Positions 1 through 9,452 are shown, counted from the first letter of the stretch. The stretch: DNA of 64,000 bases from PGZG01 sp046292765 (GCA_046292765.1 JBKBQA010000001.1:620001-684000), one strand, 5' to 3'. Translations and numbers: made by a program. The notes: generated from the letters alone by a model not told the origin.

Positions 1-149
1 AAGCTGCTCTCTCCCAGCACACGAAAGGCGTCAGTCAGGGTGCCGACCGCCTCCGCGTCCAGTTTCATGCGTCCGAGCGTAATGACCAGCAGTTCGCGCA
101 GATCTGCCTCATCATCAACGACCAATACCCGTTGTGTTCCTTGTGTCAT
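1..149 (-). CDS. pilR: Response regulator PilR, N-terminal part only
   Basis: About 49 N-terminal residues of a response-regulator receiver domain are visible; the rest lies beyond the left edge. The start (ATG at 147-149) gives MTQGTQRVLVVDDEADL, with the acidic pocket D12-D13. The AAA+ and HTH domains expected of an NtrC-type PilR cannot be seen, so the name rests on the neighbour: the gene begins 8 nt after the stop of a PilS-like kinase in the same direction. PilR with sigma-54 activates type IV pilin transcription in pseudomonads. Confidence 0.75.
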   Translation of the reverse strand, partial: MTQGTQRVLVVDDEADLRELLVITLGRMKLDAEAVGTLTDAFRVLGESS

Positions 150-157
150 GGCATGCC

Positions 158-1732
158 TTACTGAAAGACCCGGTCAGGATGGGCGAAGGTTATCACAAAG
201 GAGGCACCGTCGACGGTGTCGTCCAGATCCAGCTGGGCCTGATTGGCCTGGCACAGTTCCCGGCAGACAAACAGGCCGAGCCCGGTGCCTTGTCTGGAGG
301 TGGTAAAAAAGGGCTCAAACAGATGGGCTCGGGCCGTTTCCGGGATGCCTGCCCCGGTGTCACGGATGCGCAGCCACGGCAGGTCGGTGCCTTGCTGGTA
401 GCCGCCGGAAAGGGACACGGTCACCTCTTCGCCGCCATGGCGGAATGCATTGCTGATCAGATTGTGGAGAATCTGCTCCAGCTGGCCTGGGTCGAATCGC
501 ACATGCAGATTGGCGGCAATATTGACGTCGAGCTGTGCCGGCAGTTTGCCCCGATCAATCCAGTAAAGCCGGATTTTTTCTCCCATTTCTTTCAGCGACA
601 GTCGTTCCGCGGCGCCGGATTGCCGCCGTGACAGACTGAGTACATCGTCAATAATGCCGTTCATGCGCCGAACATTTGTGGCGACGATATCGAGCAGGCG
701 CCGGTCACCGCTATTGTCGATGCCTTCGGCGAGCAGGTCCGTTGCATGGCTGATGGCACTGAGGGGGTTGCGTATTTCATGGGCAATGGTGGCAGACATG
801 CGTCCCAGTGACGCCAGCTTGAGCTGCTGGGCTTCCTGAGCCAGTTGGCGCTGGTCTTCCAGAAATGCCAGCGTAAGGGGCTGCTCGCCGTGATCCAGTC
901 GGGCAAATCGCACCAGCACAGTGGCGCCTCCCCGGGTCAGCTGCGCCGCCGGTCGATGCTGCATCGGATTGGTTTGCCATTGACGCCAGAGATGGGTGAT
1001 GGCTGGCGACACGATGCTGTTTTCCAGTGTGCCGGGGCCGGATAGCATCAGGCCCTCGGCGGCCTTGTTGGCCAGCAGTATCCGTTGCTCCGGATCGAAT
1101 ACCATCACGCCGGTACGCATCCGCTGGACGATCTGCCGGTTAAGCTCTTCCAGCTGGATGATGGCCTGCTGCCGCGTTTCCGCCAGCGCCTCGCTCACGT
1201 CCAGTCTGCGGGCAATCAGATGGATGATGATGGCCGTCACAAAGAAAGCGAGGCCCAGCATGGCGGATTCGGTCAGCATCCAGGGGTTGCTGTTGGTCCG
1301 CTGGATCGAGAACCAGAACTGCTCGAACATCACGGCGATGGTGGCCACCGCCGCCACCAGTAATCCGCCGCGACCGGGGAGCAGGATGCTGGCGGAAGCC
1401 ACGGTCACCATCAGCAGCACCGACAGACTGCTCTTGATGCCACCACTGGCGTGGATCAGCACCGTCAGCAACAGCACATCGATCATCACCGGTAACAGCG
1501 ACGCCCACTGGGGGAACTGGCGCCGCAGCGCTGACATGGAGAGGGCGGAGATCAGTGTCAGCAGCAGGTACAGCGAGGCGCTGCCGATAAACAGCGCTGG
1601 CTGGCTGTTATCACCCAGTACGCTGGTGGGGGCAATGTTAAAGATGGCGACCAGAATCAGCGCCAGACAGATCCGATAGGCAGCGTAGACCCGTGCCGGC
1701 GTCCAGAAACCGGCAGTCTGCAGCTCAGTCAT
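158..1732 (-). CDS. pilS: Sensor histidine kinase PilS
   Basis: A 524-residue membrane histidine kinase that would phosphorylate PilR. The N-terminal ~200 residues hold about six hydrophobic segments. A PAS-like linker follows (around VFDPEQRILLANKAA), then the dimerisation/phosphoacceptor helix with H318 in IAHEIRNPLSA, and a C-terminal ATPase domain with N-box (HNLISNAFRHG), DTGAGIPE and GTGLGLFVC. I chose the ATG at 1732 (MTELQTAGF) over the in-frame upstream ATG at 1822, which lies deep inside the preceding gene. The start overlaps the end of that small MYND-like gene by 8 nt, suggesting translational coupling of the small gene, pilS and pilR. Confidence 0.9.
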   Translation of the reverse strand: MTELQTAGFWTPARVYAAYRICLALILVAIFNIAPTSVLGDNSQPALFIGSASLYLLLTLISALSMSALRRQFPQWASLLPVMIDVLLLTVLIHASGGIKSSLSVLLMVTVASASILLPGRGGLLVAAVATIAVMFEQFWFSIQRTNSNPWMLTESAMLGLAFFVTAIIIHLIARRLDVSEALAETRQQAIIQLEELNRQIVQRMRTGVMVFDPEQRILLANKAAEGLMLSGPGTLENSIVSPAITHLWRQWQTNPMQHRPAAQLTRGGATVLVRFARLDHGEQPLTLAFLEDQRQLAQEAQQLKLASLGRMSATIAHEIRNPLSAISHATDLLAEGIDNSGDRRLLDIVATNVRRMNGIIDDVLSLSRRQSGAAERLSLKEMGEKIRLYWIDRGKLPAQLDVNIAANLHVRFDPGQLEQILHNLISNAFRHGGEEVTVSLSGGYQQGTDLPWLRIRDTGAGIPETARAHLFEPFFTTSRQGTGLGLFVCRELCQANQAQLDLDDTVDGASFVITFAHPDRVFQ

Positions 1733-1961
1733 GGTGCTCAAGCCACTGGCGCCGATGTTCGTCGCTGCAGAAGGCGCGCTCACCCTCACGGACGGCTTCA
1801 CTGAGTGGAACATGGACGTCACACTGGGCGCAGCGAACCATCTTCTGCGGGTTGTTGTCTGCCGAAGGTGGCGGTTGACGCGGTGCCAGCAGGGTCTGGC
1901 GCAGAATACGCCACACCAGCCAGATCAGGGCGGCAAGGATAATCAGGCGGATCAGTCCCAT
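1725..1961 (-). CDS. Small membrane-anchored PP0621-type zinc-finger protein
   Basis: A 78-residue protein starting MGLIRLIILAALIWLVWRI: one N-terminal membrane helix, a proline-rich linker, then a small zinc-binding-like domain with C-A-Q-C and C-S-D-E-H around residues 44-67. It resembles the PP0621/MYND-finger-like small proteins often found just upstream of pilS in pseudomonads (family assignment from memory). The start at 1961 was chosen because it opens directly into the membrane segment; longer in-frame starts add unrelated sequence overlapping nadE. It overlaps the pilS start by 8 nt. Function unknown. Confidence 0.75.
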   Translation of the reverse strand: MGLIRLIILAALIWLVWRILRQTLLAPRQPPPSADNNPQKMVRCAQCDVHVPLSEAVREGERAFCSDEHRRQWLEHHD

Positions 1962-2061
1962 GGTGTCCTCTCGGTAGTGGGGGCAACCGTATCGCCCCTG
2001 TGCACGCGTTCCAGAGTACAATTGCCGCCCCGGCAAGGGAACGACAAATGGAGCTTTTACC

Positions 2062-3687
2062 ATGCGAGTAGTGATCGCCCAGCGCAACTTCCATGTTGGC
2101 GACATCGAGGGCAACGCCGGTCGGGTCATCGCTGCCTGCGAGGAAGCACGGCGCCTGCTCGGCGCCGAGCTGGTGGTGTTCCCGGAGCTGTGTCTGACCG
2201 GCTACCCCCCCGAGGACCTGTTGCTGCGACCCAGTCTGAACAGCCGCATCGAAGCGGTGTTGGCCGAGATTGCGGCGGCGATCTCGGTGCCCGTTCTGCT
2301 CGGCTATCCGGCGGTGCGCAATGGCCGGCGCTATAACGTGGCCGGGCTGTTGACCCCGGGCGACGGCAAACCACAGCAGGAATACTTCAAGCAGTGTTTG
2401 CCCAACTACCGGGTGTTCGACGAGAAGCGCTATTTCCATGCCGGCACGGACAGTCGCATCATCGAGATCGGCGGTCTGCAGATCGGTGTCACCGTGTGCG
2501 AAGACATCTGGCACGCAGCCCCTGCAGCCGCAGCCCGCGATGCCGGCGCGCGGGTGCTGGTCAACTTGAATGCCTCGCCATTTCGTCGCGACAAGCACGT
2601 CGAGCGGCTTGATCAGGTGTGCGCCCGCGCGCGGGAGACCGGTCTGCCGGTGATCTACTGCAATCTGGTGGGCGGTCAGGATGAGCTGGTCTTCGATGGC
2701 GGTTCCTTTGTTGTTAACGGTCAGGGCGAGCGTGTTGTTCAGGGGGGCTTTTTCGAGGAGGCGTTGATCCCGCTGGATATCAGCGCTGTCGGTGATGCGA
2801 TCGAGGTGCACGGCGAGCAGCTCGCCGAACCTCAGGCGGAAGAAGCGGTGTATCGCGCACTGGTGCTGGCGACCCGGGATTACGTTCAGAAGAATGGTTT
2901 CCGTGGCGCCCTGTTGGGGTTATCGGGCGGTATCGACTCCGCCCTGACAATGGCTATCGCGGTCGATGCACTCGGTGCTGAACGGGTCAATGCAGTGATG
3001 ATGCCTTTCCACTACACCTCGACCATGAGTATCGAGGATGCTGAGGCCCAGGCCCGCACCCTCGGGGTGGGTTATCAGGTGCTGTCCATTGAGCCGGCGG
3101 TGAGCGCCTTTATGGACATTCTCAGCGGGCCGTTCGCCGGGCTGCCGGCGGATACGACGGAAGAGAATCTTCAAGCGCGCTGTCGCGGCGTGATCTTGAT
3201 GGCGCTCTCCAACAAGACCGGCCAGCTGGTACTGACCACCGGCAACAAAAGTGAAGTGGCGGTGGGTTATTCCACCCTGTACGGCGACATGGCCGGCGGC
3301 TTTGATGTCCTCAAGGATGTGCCCAAGACCTGGGTGTACCGTCTTGCCGAGTACCGTAACCGCAAGGCCGGCACGGACATCATTCCGCGGCGTGTGATCG
3401 ACCGGCCACCGTCAGCGGAGCTGGCGCCGGATCAGAAGGATCAGGATTCGTTGCCGGATTACGCCGTGCTCGATGCCATTCTGGAGCTGTATGTGGAGCA
3501 GGATTACAGCGCTGAAGCGGTAATTCGTGCCGGCTTCGACCGCGACACCGTCTACCGGGTGGTGCGACTGGTGGATCGAAACGAATACAAGCGTCGTCAG
3601 GCAGCAATCGGCCCGCGTGTGACACGGCGGGCCTTCGGCAAGGATCGTCGTTACCCGATCACCAACGGCTGGCGCCCCGGCGACTGA
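2062..3687 (+). CDS. nadE: Glutamine-dependent NAD+ synthetase
   Basis: A 541-residue two-domain enzyme that amidates nicotinic acid adenine dinucleotide to NAD+ using glutamine ammonia. The N-terminal nitrilase-like glutaminase domain shows the catalytic set E42, K110 (YFKQCLPNY) and C146 (VTVCEDIW). The C-terminal ATP-pyrophosphatase domain has the P-loop S288-GGIDS and the later TTGNKSEVAVGYSTLYGD motif. Length is normal for the bacterial two-domain form. GGAG sits 12 nt before the ATG. The gene is divergent from the pilSR group. Its stop codon directly abuts the stop of the convergent methyltransferase gene, so no room is left for an ordinary terminator. Confidence 0.96.
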   Translation: MRVVIAQRNFHVGDIEGNAGRVIAACEEARRLLGAELVVFPELCLTGYPPEDLLLRPSLNSRIEAVLAEIAAAISVPVLLGYPAVRNGRRYNVAGLLTPGDGKPQQEYFKQCLPNYRVFDEKRYFHAGTDSRIIEIGGLQIGVTVCEDIWHAAPAAAARDAGARVLVNLNASPFRRDKHVERLDQVCARARETGLPVIYCNLVGGQDELVFDGGSFVVNGQGERVVQGGFFEEALIPLDISAVGDAIEVHGEQLAEPQAEEAVYRALVLATRDYVQKNGFRGALLGLSGGIDSALTMAIAVDALGAERVNAVMMPFHYTSTMSIEDAEAQARTLGVGYQVLSIEPAVSAFMDILSGPFAGLPADTTEENLQARCRGVILMALSNKTGQLVLTTGNKSEVAVGYSTLYGDMAGGFDVLKDVPKTWVYRLAEYRNRKAGTDIIPRRVIDRPPSAELAPDQKDQDSLPDYAVLDAILELYVEQDYSAEAVIRAGFDRDTVYRVVRLVDRNEYKRRQAAIGPRVTRRAFGKDRRYPITNGWRPGD

Positions 3688-4542
3688 TCAGCTGCGCGCT
3701 TCTACCACTCGCACAAACGGGTTGCCACGGCTGTGCGGGATGGGCAGGTGATCGTAATAGTCTTGTGGGTTGTGGATGACCACCTCGCGGAAGCCAAGCC
3801 CGCGCATATGCTGCCGGGCTTCCTCATCGCTGCCGAAATGAAAACTCACCTGACTGCGTGATGCAGCGCCCAGCATGCCGCCCAGGGTTTTCATGGTGCG
3901 GTGGAACGGATGGTCGTGGAACAGCGGATAGTTGTCGGTCAGATAGCTGCCGCCGGCATAGCCGCTCAGCATCTGCTGCAGCCGTTGCCAGAACGGGCTG
4001 ATGGATTCCAGCGAGAAATAATTGACCAGTCCTTCGGTAATCACCAGCAGCGGCTTGCTACGATCAAAACACTTCCCTGCCACCACCTCCATCGCATCCA
4101 CGCCTTCGGTGGAAAAGATGTTCAGTGGCACTACCCGGTGCTGTTCGCCTAGACATTGCTGACTGGTTAGCAGCCGATGTTTGCGTGCCGCCATATCCGG
4201 CAGGTCGGCTTCGACATAGTTCAGTTGCGGGTACTGCTGGCGGAAACGGTAGCCGCGCGGTGACAGACCGCAGGCAATTTCCAGAATCTGGGTCACTCCC
4301 CGCTGCTCGATGGCTTCACGGACAAGATGGTCAATCAGGTGGTGCCGTTGCAGCAGGAAGGTGCGGATATTGCCACCGGCAATGCGGCCGCCAACGTACT
4401 CAAAGGGCGCCAGGGCATGGTAGAAAAAGCTGCCGCGACGCGTATGGAATGCCGGTGCAGAGAGGCCGTTGGCATACCAGACGTGGCCGGTATAGAGCGC
4501 GGTGAAGCTGATCGAAGAGGTATCGTTGCTGCGGCTTGTCAT
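3688..4542 (-). CDS. Class I SAM-dependent methyltransferase, leucine-carboxymethyltransferase-like
   Basis: A 284-residue soluble protein. The SAM-binding loop appears as ILEIACGLSPRGYRF and a downstream acidic strand as NYVEADLPDMAARKHRLL, the layout of LCM/PPM-type O-methyltransferases. LVITEGLVNYF fits the usual post-motif strand of that family. The substrate cannot be told from sequence. Start at 4542 (MTSRSNDTSS) was preferred; an upstream in-frame start at 4617 adds a low-complexity extension and touches the next gene. Convergent with nadE. Confidence 0.8.
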   Translation of the reverse strand: MTSRSNDTSSISFTALYTGHVWYANGLSAPAFHTRRGSFFYHALAPFEYVGGRIAGGNIRTFLLQRHHLIDHLVREAIEQRGVTQILEIACGLSPRGYRFRQQYPQLNYVEADLPDMAARKHRLLTSQQCLGEQHRVVPLNIFSTEGVDAMEVVAGKCFDRSKPLLVITEGLVNYFSLESISPFWQRLQQMLSGYAGGSYLTDNYPLFHDHPFHRTMKTLGGMLGAASRSQVSFHFGSDEEARQHMRGLGFREVVIHNPQDYYDHLPIPHSRGNPFVRVVEARS

Positions 4543-4620
4543 GATCGGCTCAAGGTAACGGAAGTGATGGGAATGATGACGGCCGTCCCGGGAAACAGCC
4601 GCCTCATCCGGGGCCAAAAT

Positions 4621-5421
4621 CTACTTGCGTTGCTCGCGCAGTTCCAGCAGCAGGCGACGGGCATCGACGTCGGCCTCATCGCGAACGGCAGCGTCGAAGT
4701 CCGCATCGCTGCTATTTAAGGCAATATCCTCCAGCCGTGCCATATCGAACTCGGGCAGTGGATCATCGCTGGGGATATCCTGAATTGAGGCCATCGCCTC
4801 GCGCAGCTCGAACATGGCCTTGCGGGTGTTCGGGTCAGTGACCGCAGCAACAGCGGCCCGAAACTCGTCGTCGTTGCCTTCGCCGGCAATGGCAAAAAGT
4901 TGTTCCAGATTTGCCTGCTCGGCGGGGGCCAGCGGTGTGTTACGGCCGCCGGGCCAGAAGATGATCGCTGCGGCAACGACCAATGCGGCCCCGGCGCCAG
5001 CGGCCAGCGGCCACAGTGAGCGCTGGGGTGGTGGCGGGAAATCGGCTTCGGCATGGGCCTGGACATCGGCGGGTTCCACTCGGGGCATGCTGTCATCGTT
5101 ACTGAACGACTGCATGACGGTGTTGAAGCTGAGATCCTGATGCGCGGATGTGGCATGAAAATCGGCCAGATCGAGGTCGCCGTCCTGCTCGGATGGCAGC
5201 GGCGGATCAATCTCGACCACCGCCCCGGCCTTGTCGAGGGCCGCCAGATACTTGCGAGCACCGGCCTCATCAAGGCTTTTCTTGATGGTGACCGGATTGC
5301 CGCTAAACAGCTTGTCCAGTCGCTCGCTGTCCTCAATGCGAAACAGCTTTCCGAGCCGTTCCCTGACCTGTTCGTGACTGTGGCCTGAATGAATGTTGCC
5401 GTGGAAAACAATCCTGTACAT
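4621..5421 (-). CDS. Membrane protein with N-terminal YRIVFxGxI domain
   Basis: A 266-residue protein in three parts. Residues 1-70 form a compact domain (YRIVFHGNI, FRIEDSERLDKLFSG, IKKSLDEAGARKYLAALDKAGA). I recognise this as a module that precedes unrelated membrane domains in several gammaproteobacterial proteins. A proline/acid-rich linker follows, then one membrane helix at about 136-157. The C-terminal 100 residues are a charged helical region (NLEQLFAIAGEGNDDEFRAAVAAVTDPNTRKAM), probably periplasmic. No catalytic motif is visible. The gene is alone between the methyltransferase and the holA-side palindrome. Function unknown. Confidence 0.7.
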   Translation of the reverse strand: MYRIVFHGNIHSGHSHEQVRERLGKLFRIEDSERLDKLFSGNPVTIKKSLDEAGARKYLAALDKAGAVVEIDPPLPSEQDGDLDLADFHATSAHQDLSFNTVMQSFSNDDSMPRVEPADVQAHAEADFPPPPQRSLWPLAAGAGAALVVAAAIIFWPGGRNTPLAPAEQANLEQLFAIAGEGNDDEFRAAVAAVTDPNTRKAMFELREAMASIQDIPSDDPLPEFDMARLEDIALNSSDADFDAAVRDEADVDARRLLLELREQRK

Positions 5422-5472
5422 AGCCCGCTCCTTCCGCTGTAGCGAATCGACGATAGCATATAAACCGTATTT

Positions 5473-5501
5473 TGTAGGAGCGGCAGGGTGGCCGCTCTAC
5501 A
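5473..5501. repeat. REP-like palindrome providing the holA stop codon
   Basis: TGTAGGAGCGGC, a 6-nt spacer, then GCCGCTCTACA: an almost perfect inverted repeat with one bulged G. Its right arm contains the TAG stop of holA (5497-5499 on the minus strand). It may act as a transcription terminator or mRNA stabiliser. The same TGTAG...AGCGGC ends recur at 10150-10304. Confidence 0.8.
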
Positions 5502-6501
5502 ATTGCTCGAAGAGCGGGGGGAGGGGCTGGCCCGCCAGTTTCAGGGTCAGGGCGGTGACGCCGCTGGCAGCATCGCCCGGCCGCATACCCTTGATGGTCT
5601 GATCTACCCGGGCCGCCAGCGCCAGTGCAGCGCCGATGGCAGGCAAACCAAGCCGGATGGCGTGGCGCTCGGCCTCCGCAGCTTTCTGTTGCGGCAGCCG
5701 CACCGTGTGAGCGTGGCCACTGATCAGGGCCTCGAATATCCGTGCCTCGCGGGCCAGCATGTTGAGAATCTGGAATTCATCAGTGCCCTCAGCCCGCAGT
5801 CCATCGAGGATGCGCAGGGCGCGGGTCGGATCGCGGGGCAGGGCGTCCGTAAGATCAAACAGCGAGTGGCGACTGCAGTCCCCCACACTTTGCTGAACCT
5901 CGGCAATGCCAATCGGTTGACTCGGGAACAGCAATGCCAGCTTGTCCACTTCCTGGGCACAGGCGAGCAGGTTGCCTTCGCTCAGCTCCGCCAACAGGCT
6001 GATGGCATCGCTGCTGGCATCCAGCCCCTTTTGCTTCAGCCGCTGCTCGATCCAGCGTGGCAGACGACTGCTGTCGATCGGCCAGATATCGATAATGGTG
6101 CCAGCGGCATCCACGGCATTAACCCACTTGCTGCCGATATCGCGGCGACGATCCAGTTTGCTGGAGGTGATCAGCAGCAGGATGTCATCGGCGGGATTGT
6201 CCAGCAACTGGCAGATCAGTGCGCTGCCTTCCTTGTCCGGTCGTTTGTCGCCGAGTCGGATTTCGAGCAATTTGCGGTCGCCAAACAGGCCCATGCTCTG
6301 GGCTTCATTGCGCAGCTCGTTCCAGTCAAAGCGATCGGCCACGGTGAAAGTATGGCGGTCATCGAAGCCCGCCTCACGGGCGCTGGCACGAATCAGATCC
6401 GTGCACTCGCCCTGCTGCAGCGGCTCATCGCCAGCCACCAGATAGGCCTGGCGTAGCCCCTGCTGCAATTGTTTGGCGAGTTGCTCCGGTTTGATCTGCA
6501 T
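5497..6501 (-). CDS. holA: DNA polymerase III subunit delta
   Basis: A 334-residue clamp-loader subunit; in the tau/gamma-delta-delta' complex it opens the beta sliding clamp. Recognisable features are the N-terminal MQIKPEQLAKQL and YLVAGDEPLQQGECTDLIR, the middle EIRLGDKRPDKEGSALI, and the C-terminal collar-domain helices (LRILDGLRAEGTDEFQILNMLAREAR). Length is typical. It is the last gene of leuS-lptE-holA, 6 nt after lptE. Its TAG stop lies inside the palindrome at 5473-5501. Confidence 0.93.
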   Translation of the reverse strand: MQIKPEQLAKQLQQGLRQAYLVAGDEPLQQGECTDLIRASAREAGFDDRHTFTVADRFDWNELRNEAQSMGLFGDRKLLEIRLGDKRPDKEGSALICQLLDNPADDILLLITSSKLDRRRDIGSKWVNAVDAAGTIIDIWPIDSSRLPRWIEQRLKQKGLDASSDAISLLAELSEGNLLACAQEVDKLALLFPSQPIGIAEVQQSVGDCSRHSLFDLTDALPRDPTRALRILDGLRAEGTDEFQILNMLAREARIFEALISGHAHTVRLPQQKAAEAERHAIRLGLPAIGAALALAARVDQTIKGMRPGDAASGVTALTLKLAGQPLPPLFEQL

Positions 6502-6507
6502 GCTGGC

Positions 6508-7005
6508 TCAGGGCTCCACGGCAGCCGCTGGGGTCAGGCGCACGCTTTCTGCATGAAGCTGCTGCATCAGCCCCTCTGCGGCCTCCCGACGCATCATTTC
6601 TCTGGTCAGGCTCTCCTCATCGCTGGTCGCCAGCGCATTGGTCGGGTCGACCTGATAGGTGCGGGTGAGGAACAACTCCCGGCGCGCGGACAGCGGCGGG
6701 CCGGATGGATCACGCAGTTGCCAGACGATCTCGTAACGCATTTCAACGCCAGCGGAACGGCCCTGACGGTCGACCACGACGGTGCGTTTGCTCCAGCGTT
6801 CACTGTCGATCTGCAGGATCACCGGCGCAGACTCGCTCACCATCACCTCACGCTGCAACAGCGCCGCTTCAATATCGTAGCGGGTGCGCGCCTCACCACC
6901 GCGCAGGGCGAGTTCATCAAATACCATGGTGGCGGCGGTGCCACGCCACTGCCAGCCACAGGCGGCCAGCAGGCAGGTGCAGAGCAGAACGGTGAGCAGT
7001 CGCAT
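6508..7005 (-). CDS. lptE: LPS-assembly lipoprotein LptE
   Basis: A 165-residue lipoprotein that plugs and stabilises the LptD beta-barrel and helps deliver LPS to the outer leaflet. The signal peptide MRLLTVLLCTCLLAACG has a lipobox L13-A-A-C16. The mature part begins CGWQWRGTA, matching the CGFxLRG-type start of LptE, and continues with alternating strands (VILQIDSERWSKRTVVVDRQG). The ATG overlaps the TGA of leuS by one base (TGATG), implying translational coupling; holA follows after 6 nt. This is the conserved leuS-lptE-holA order. Confidence 0.92.
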   Translation of the reverse strand: MRLLTVLLCTCLLAACGWQWRGTAATMVFDELALRGGEARTRYDIEAALLQREVMVSESAPVILQIDSERWSKRTVVVDRQGRSAGVEMRYEIVWQLRDPSGPPLSARRELFLTRTYQVDPTNALATSDEESLTREMMRREAAEGLMQQLHAESVRLTPAAAVEP

Positions 7006-9452
7006 CAGCCGGCCACGATGTTGATCAGTTTGCCGGGTACGACAATCACCTTGCGTACGGTCACCCCTTCGAGGAAACGCTGCACATTCGGTGCCGCCAT
7101 GGCGTGCTGCTCGATGCCGGCGCGATCGAGATTGGCTGGCACATCAAGCTTGGCCCGCACCTTGCCGTTAACCTGCACCACCAGCTCGATGCTGTCTTTA
7201 ACCAGTGCAGATTCATCCACCGCCGGCCAGGGGCGATTGACCACGGCATCCTCATGTCCGAGTGCGAGCCACAAGCTGTGACTGATGTGCGGCACCATTG
7301 GTGCCAGCAGCAACACGGTGGCACTCAGTGCTTCGTGACGTACGGCATGATTTTGCTCGCCGGTGACCTCGAAGCGGCTGATGTCATTGCACAGCTCCAT
7401 AATGGCAGCGATGGCGGTGTTGAAGGTCAGGCGGCGGCTCATGTCGTCGCTGACCTTGGCGATGGTTTCATGGGTTTTGCGACGCAGGGCGCGGGCTTCG
7501 TCACTGAGGCTGGCGGCATTCAGCGCCACGACGGGGCCTTTGTCGGCGTGTTCAGAAACCAGACGCCAGAGCCGCTTGAGGAAGCGATTTGCCCCTTCGA
7601 CACCGGCATCGTTCCATTCCAGCGACTGCTCCGGGGGCGCGGCAAACATGATGAACAGGCGCACGGTATCCGCGCCGTACTGCTCGATCAGTTCCTGCGG
7701 GTCGACGGTATTGCCTTTCGACTTCGACATCTTCGAGCCGTCTTTCAATACCATGCCCTGACAGAGCAGACGCTTGAACGGTTCGTCCGAGTTCACCAGG
7801 CCGGCGTCGCGCAACAGCTTGTGGAAGAAGCGCGAATAGAGCAGGTGGAGGATGGCGTGTTCGATGCCACCGATGTACTGATCCACTGGCAGCCAGTAAT
7901 TGGCTGCCGCCGGGTCGAGCATGGCCTGATCGTTGTTGGGGCTGCAGTAGCGGGCGTAATACCAGCTCGATTCCATAAAGGTGTCGAAGGTATCGGTTTC
8001 CCGGGTCGCAGCTTCACCCTTGAAAGTGGTTTTCGCCCATTCCGGATCGGCCTTGATCGGGCTGGTGACGCCGTTCATGACCACGTCTTCCGGCAGGCGC
8101 ACCGGCAGTTCCGAGGCCGGTGCCGGCACCAGCTCACCGTTGGCCAGATTGATCATCGGGATGGGCGCGCCCCAGTAGCGCTGGCGCGAGACGCCCCAGT
8201 CGCGCAGGCGGTAGTTGACCTTGCGCTCGCCGAGTTGACGCTCGGTCAGCCAGCTCGCAATAGCGTCGAAGGCCTGTTGTGAGGTCAGGCCGTCAAACTG
8301 ACCGGAGTTCACCAGCACGCCCTTGTCAGTAAACGCAGCCTGATCAAGGTCAATGGCTTCGTCCCGGGAGGGGGCGATGACTTGCTGAATCGGCAGCGAA
8401 TATTTCTGCGCGAACTCGAAGTCGCGTTGATCATGGGCTGGCACCGCCATCACCGCGCCGGTGCCATAATGCATCAGCACAAAATTGGCGACCCACACCG
8501 GTACCGGATTGCCGGTAATCGGGTGTTTGGCGTAAATGCCGGTAAAGATGCCTTTCTTTTCCATGGTGGCGATATCGGCTTCTGCCACCTTGGCCTGCAG
8601 ACATTCGTGGACGAAGGCGGCGACCCCGGCGTTGTTGTCCGCGGCCTGCTTTGCCAGCGGATGCGCAGCGGCCACTGCCAGATAGCTGACACCCATAACG
8701 GTGTCGGGGCGGGTGGTGTAGACGCGCAGTGGCGCGGCATTCTCCACCGGGAAGTCCATCTCCACCCCTTCCGAGCGGCCAATCCAGTTGCGCTGCATGG
8801 TCTTGACCTGTTCCGGCCAGCCATCCAGTTGGTCGAGATCGTTAAGCAGTTCCTCGGCGTAGTCGGTAATGCGGATGAACCACTGCGGAATTTCTTTCTG
8901 CTCGACGCGGGTGTCGCAGCGCCAGCAGCCGCCATCAATCACCTGCTCGTTGGCGAGCACGGTTTGATCGTTCGGGCACCAGTTCACCGTCGACAGCTTG
9001 CGGTAGACCAATCCCTTCTCGTACAGGCGGGTGAAGAACCACTGCTCCCAGCGGTAGTATTCCGGTCGGCAGGTGGCGATCTCGCGGCTCCAGTCGTAGC
9101 CAAAGCCGAGGCGCTTGAGCTGGCCCTTCATGTACTCAATGTTTTCGTAGGTCCACTTGGCCGGCGCCACGCCATGCTTGAGGGCGGCGTTTTCCGCCGG
9201 CAGGCCGAATGCATCCCAGCCCATGGGCTGCAGCACGTTCTTGCCCTGCATGCGCTGGTAGCGGCTGACCACATCACCGATGGTGTAGTTGCGCACATGG
9301 CCCATGTGCAAACGGCCGCTGGGGTAGGGGAACATGGACAGGCAGTAGTACTTTTCCCGCGCGGGATCCTCCACGGCCTTGAAAGTCTGGTGGCGGTCCC
9401 AGTGCTGCTGGGCTTCCTGTTCGATCTGCTCGGGACGATACTGTGTATCCAT
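7005..9452 (-). CDS. leuS: Leucyl-tRNA synthetase
   Basis: An 815-residue class Ia synthetase that charges tRNA-Leu, with a CP1 editing domain. Visible are the HIGH-type motif (FPYPSGRLHMGHVRNYTIGD), the zinc-like region WCPNDQTVLANEQ, the editing-domain strand TTRPDTVMGVSYLAVA, and KMSKS (DGSKMSKSKGNTVDP). Start at 9452 (MDTQYRPEQIEQEAQ) matches the family N-terminus; the upstream in-frame extension is only antisense to the divergent ydcF-like gene. First gene of leuS-lptE-holA. Confidence 0.97.
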   Translation of the reverse strand: MDTQYRPEQIEQEAQQHWDRHQTFKAVEDPAREKYYCLSMFPYPSGRLHMGHVRNYTIGDVVSRYQRMQGKNVLQPMGWDAFGLPAENAALKHGVAPAKWTYENIEYMKGQLKRLGFGYDWSREIATCRPEYYRWEQWFFTRLYEKGLVYRKLSTVNWCPNDQTVLANEQVIDGGCWRCDTRVEQKEIPQWFIRITDYAEELLNDLDQLDGWPEQVKTMQRNWIGRSEGVEMDFPVENAAPLRVYTTRPDTVMGVSYLAVAAAHPLAKQAADNNAGVAAFVHECLQAKVAEADIATMEKKGIFTGIYAKHPITGNPVPVWVANFVLMHYGTGAVMAVPAHDQRDFEFAQKYSLPIQQVIAPSRDEAIDLDQAAFTDKGVLVNSGQFDGLTSQQAFDAIASWLTERQLGERKVNYRLRDWGVSRQRYWGAPIPMINLANGELVPAPASELPVRLPEDVVMNGVTSPIKADPEWAKTTFKGEAATRETDTFDTFMESSWYYARYCSPNNDQAMLDPAAANYWLPVDQYIGGIEHAILHLLYSRFFHKLLRDAGLVNSDEPFKRLLCQGMVLKDGSKMSKSKGNTVDPQELIEQYGADTVRLFIMFAAPPEQSLEWNDAGVEGANRFLKRLWRLVSEHADKGPVVALNAASLSDEARALRRKTHETIAKVSDDMSRRLTFNTAIAAIMELCNDISRFEVTGEQNHAVRHEALSATVLLLAPMVPHISHSLWLALGHEDAVVNRPWPAVDESALVKDSIELVVQVNGKVRAKLDVPANLDRAGIEQHAMAAPNVQRFLEGVTVRKVIVVPGKLINIVAG

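Noticed and set aside
5488..6456. Plus-strand frame antisense to holA
   Set aside because: No recognisable domain; typical high-GC shadow of the holA frame.
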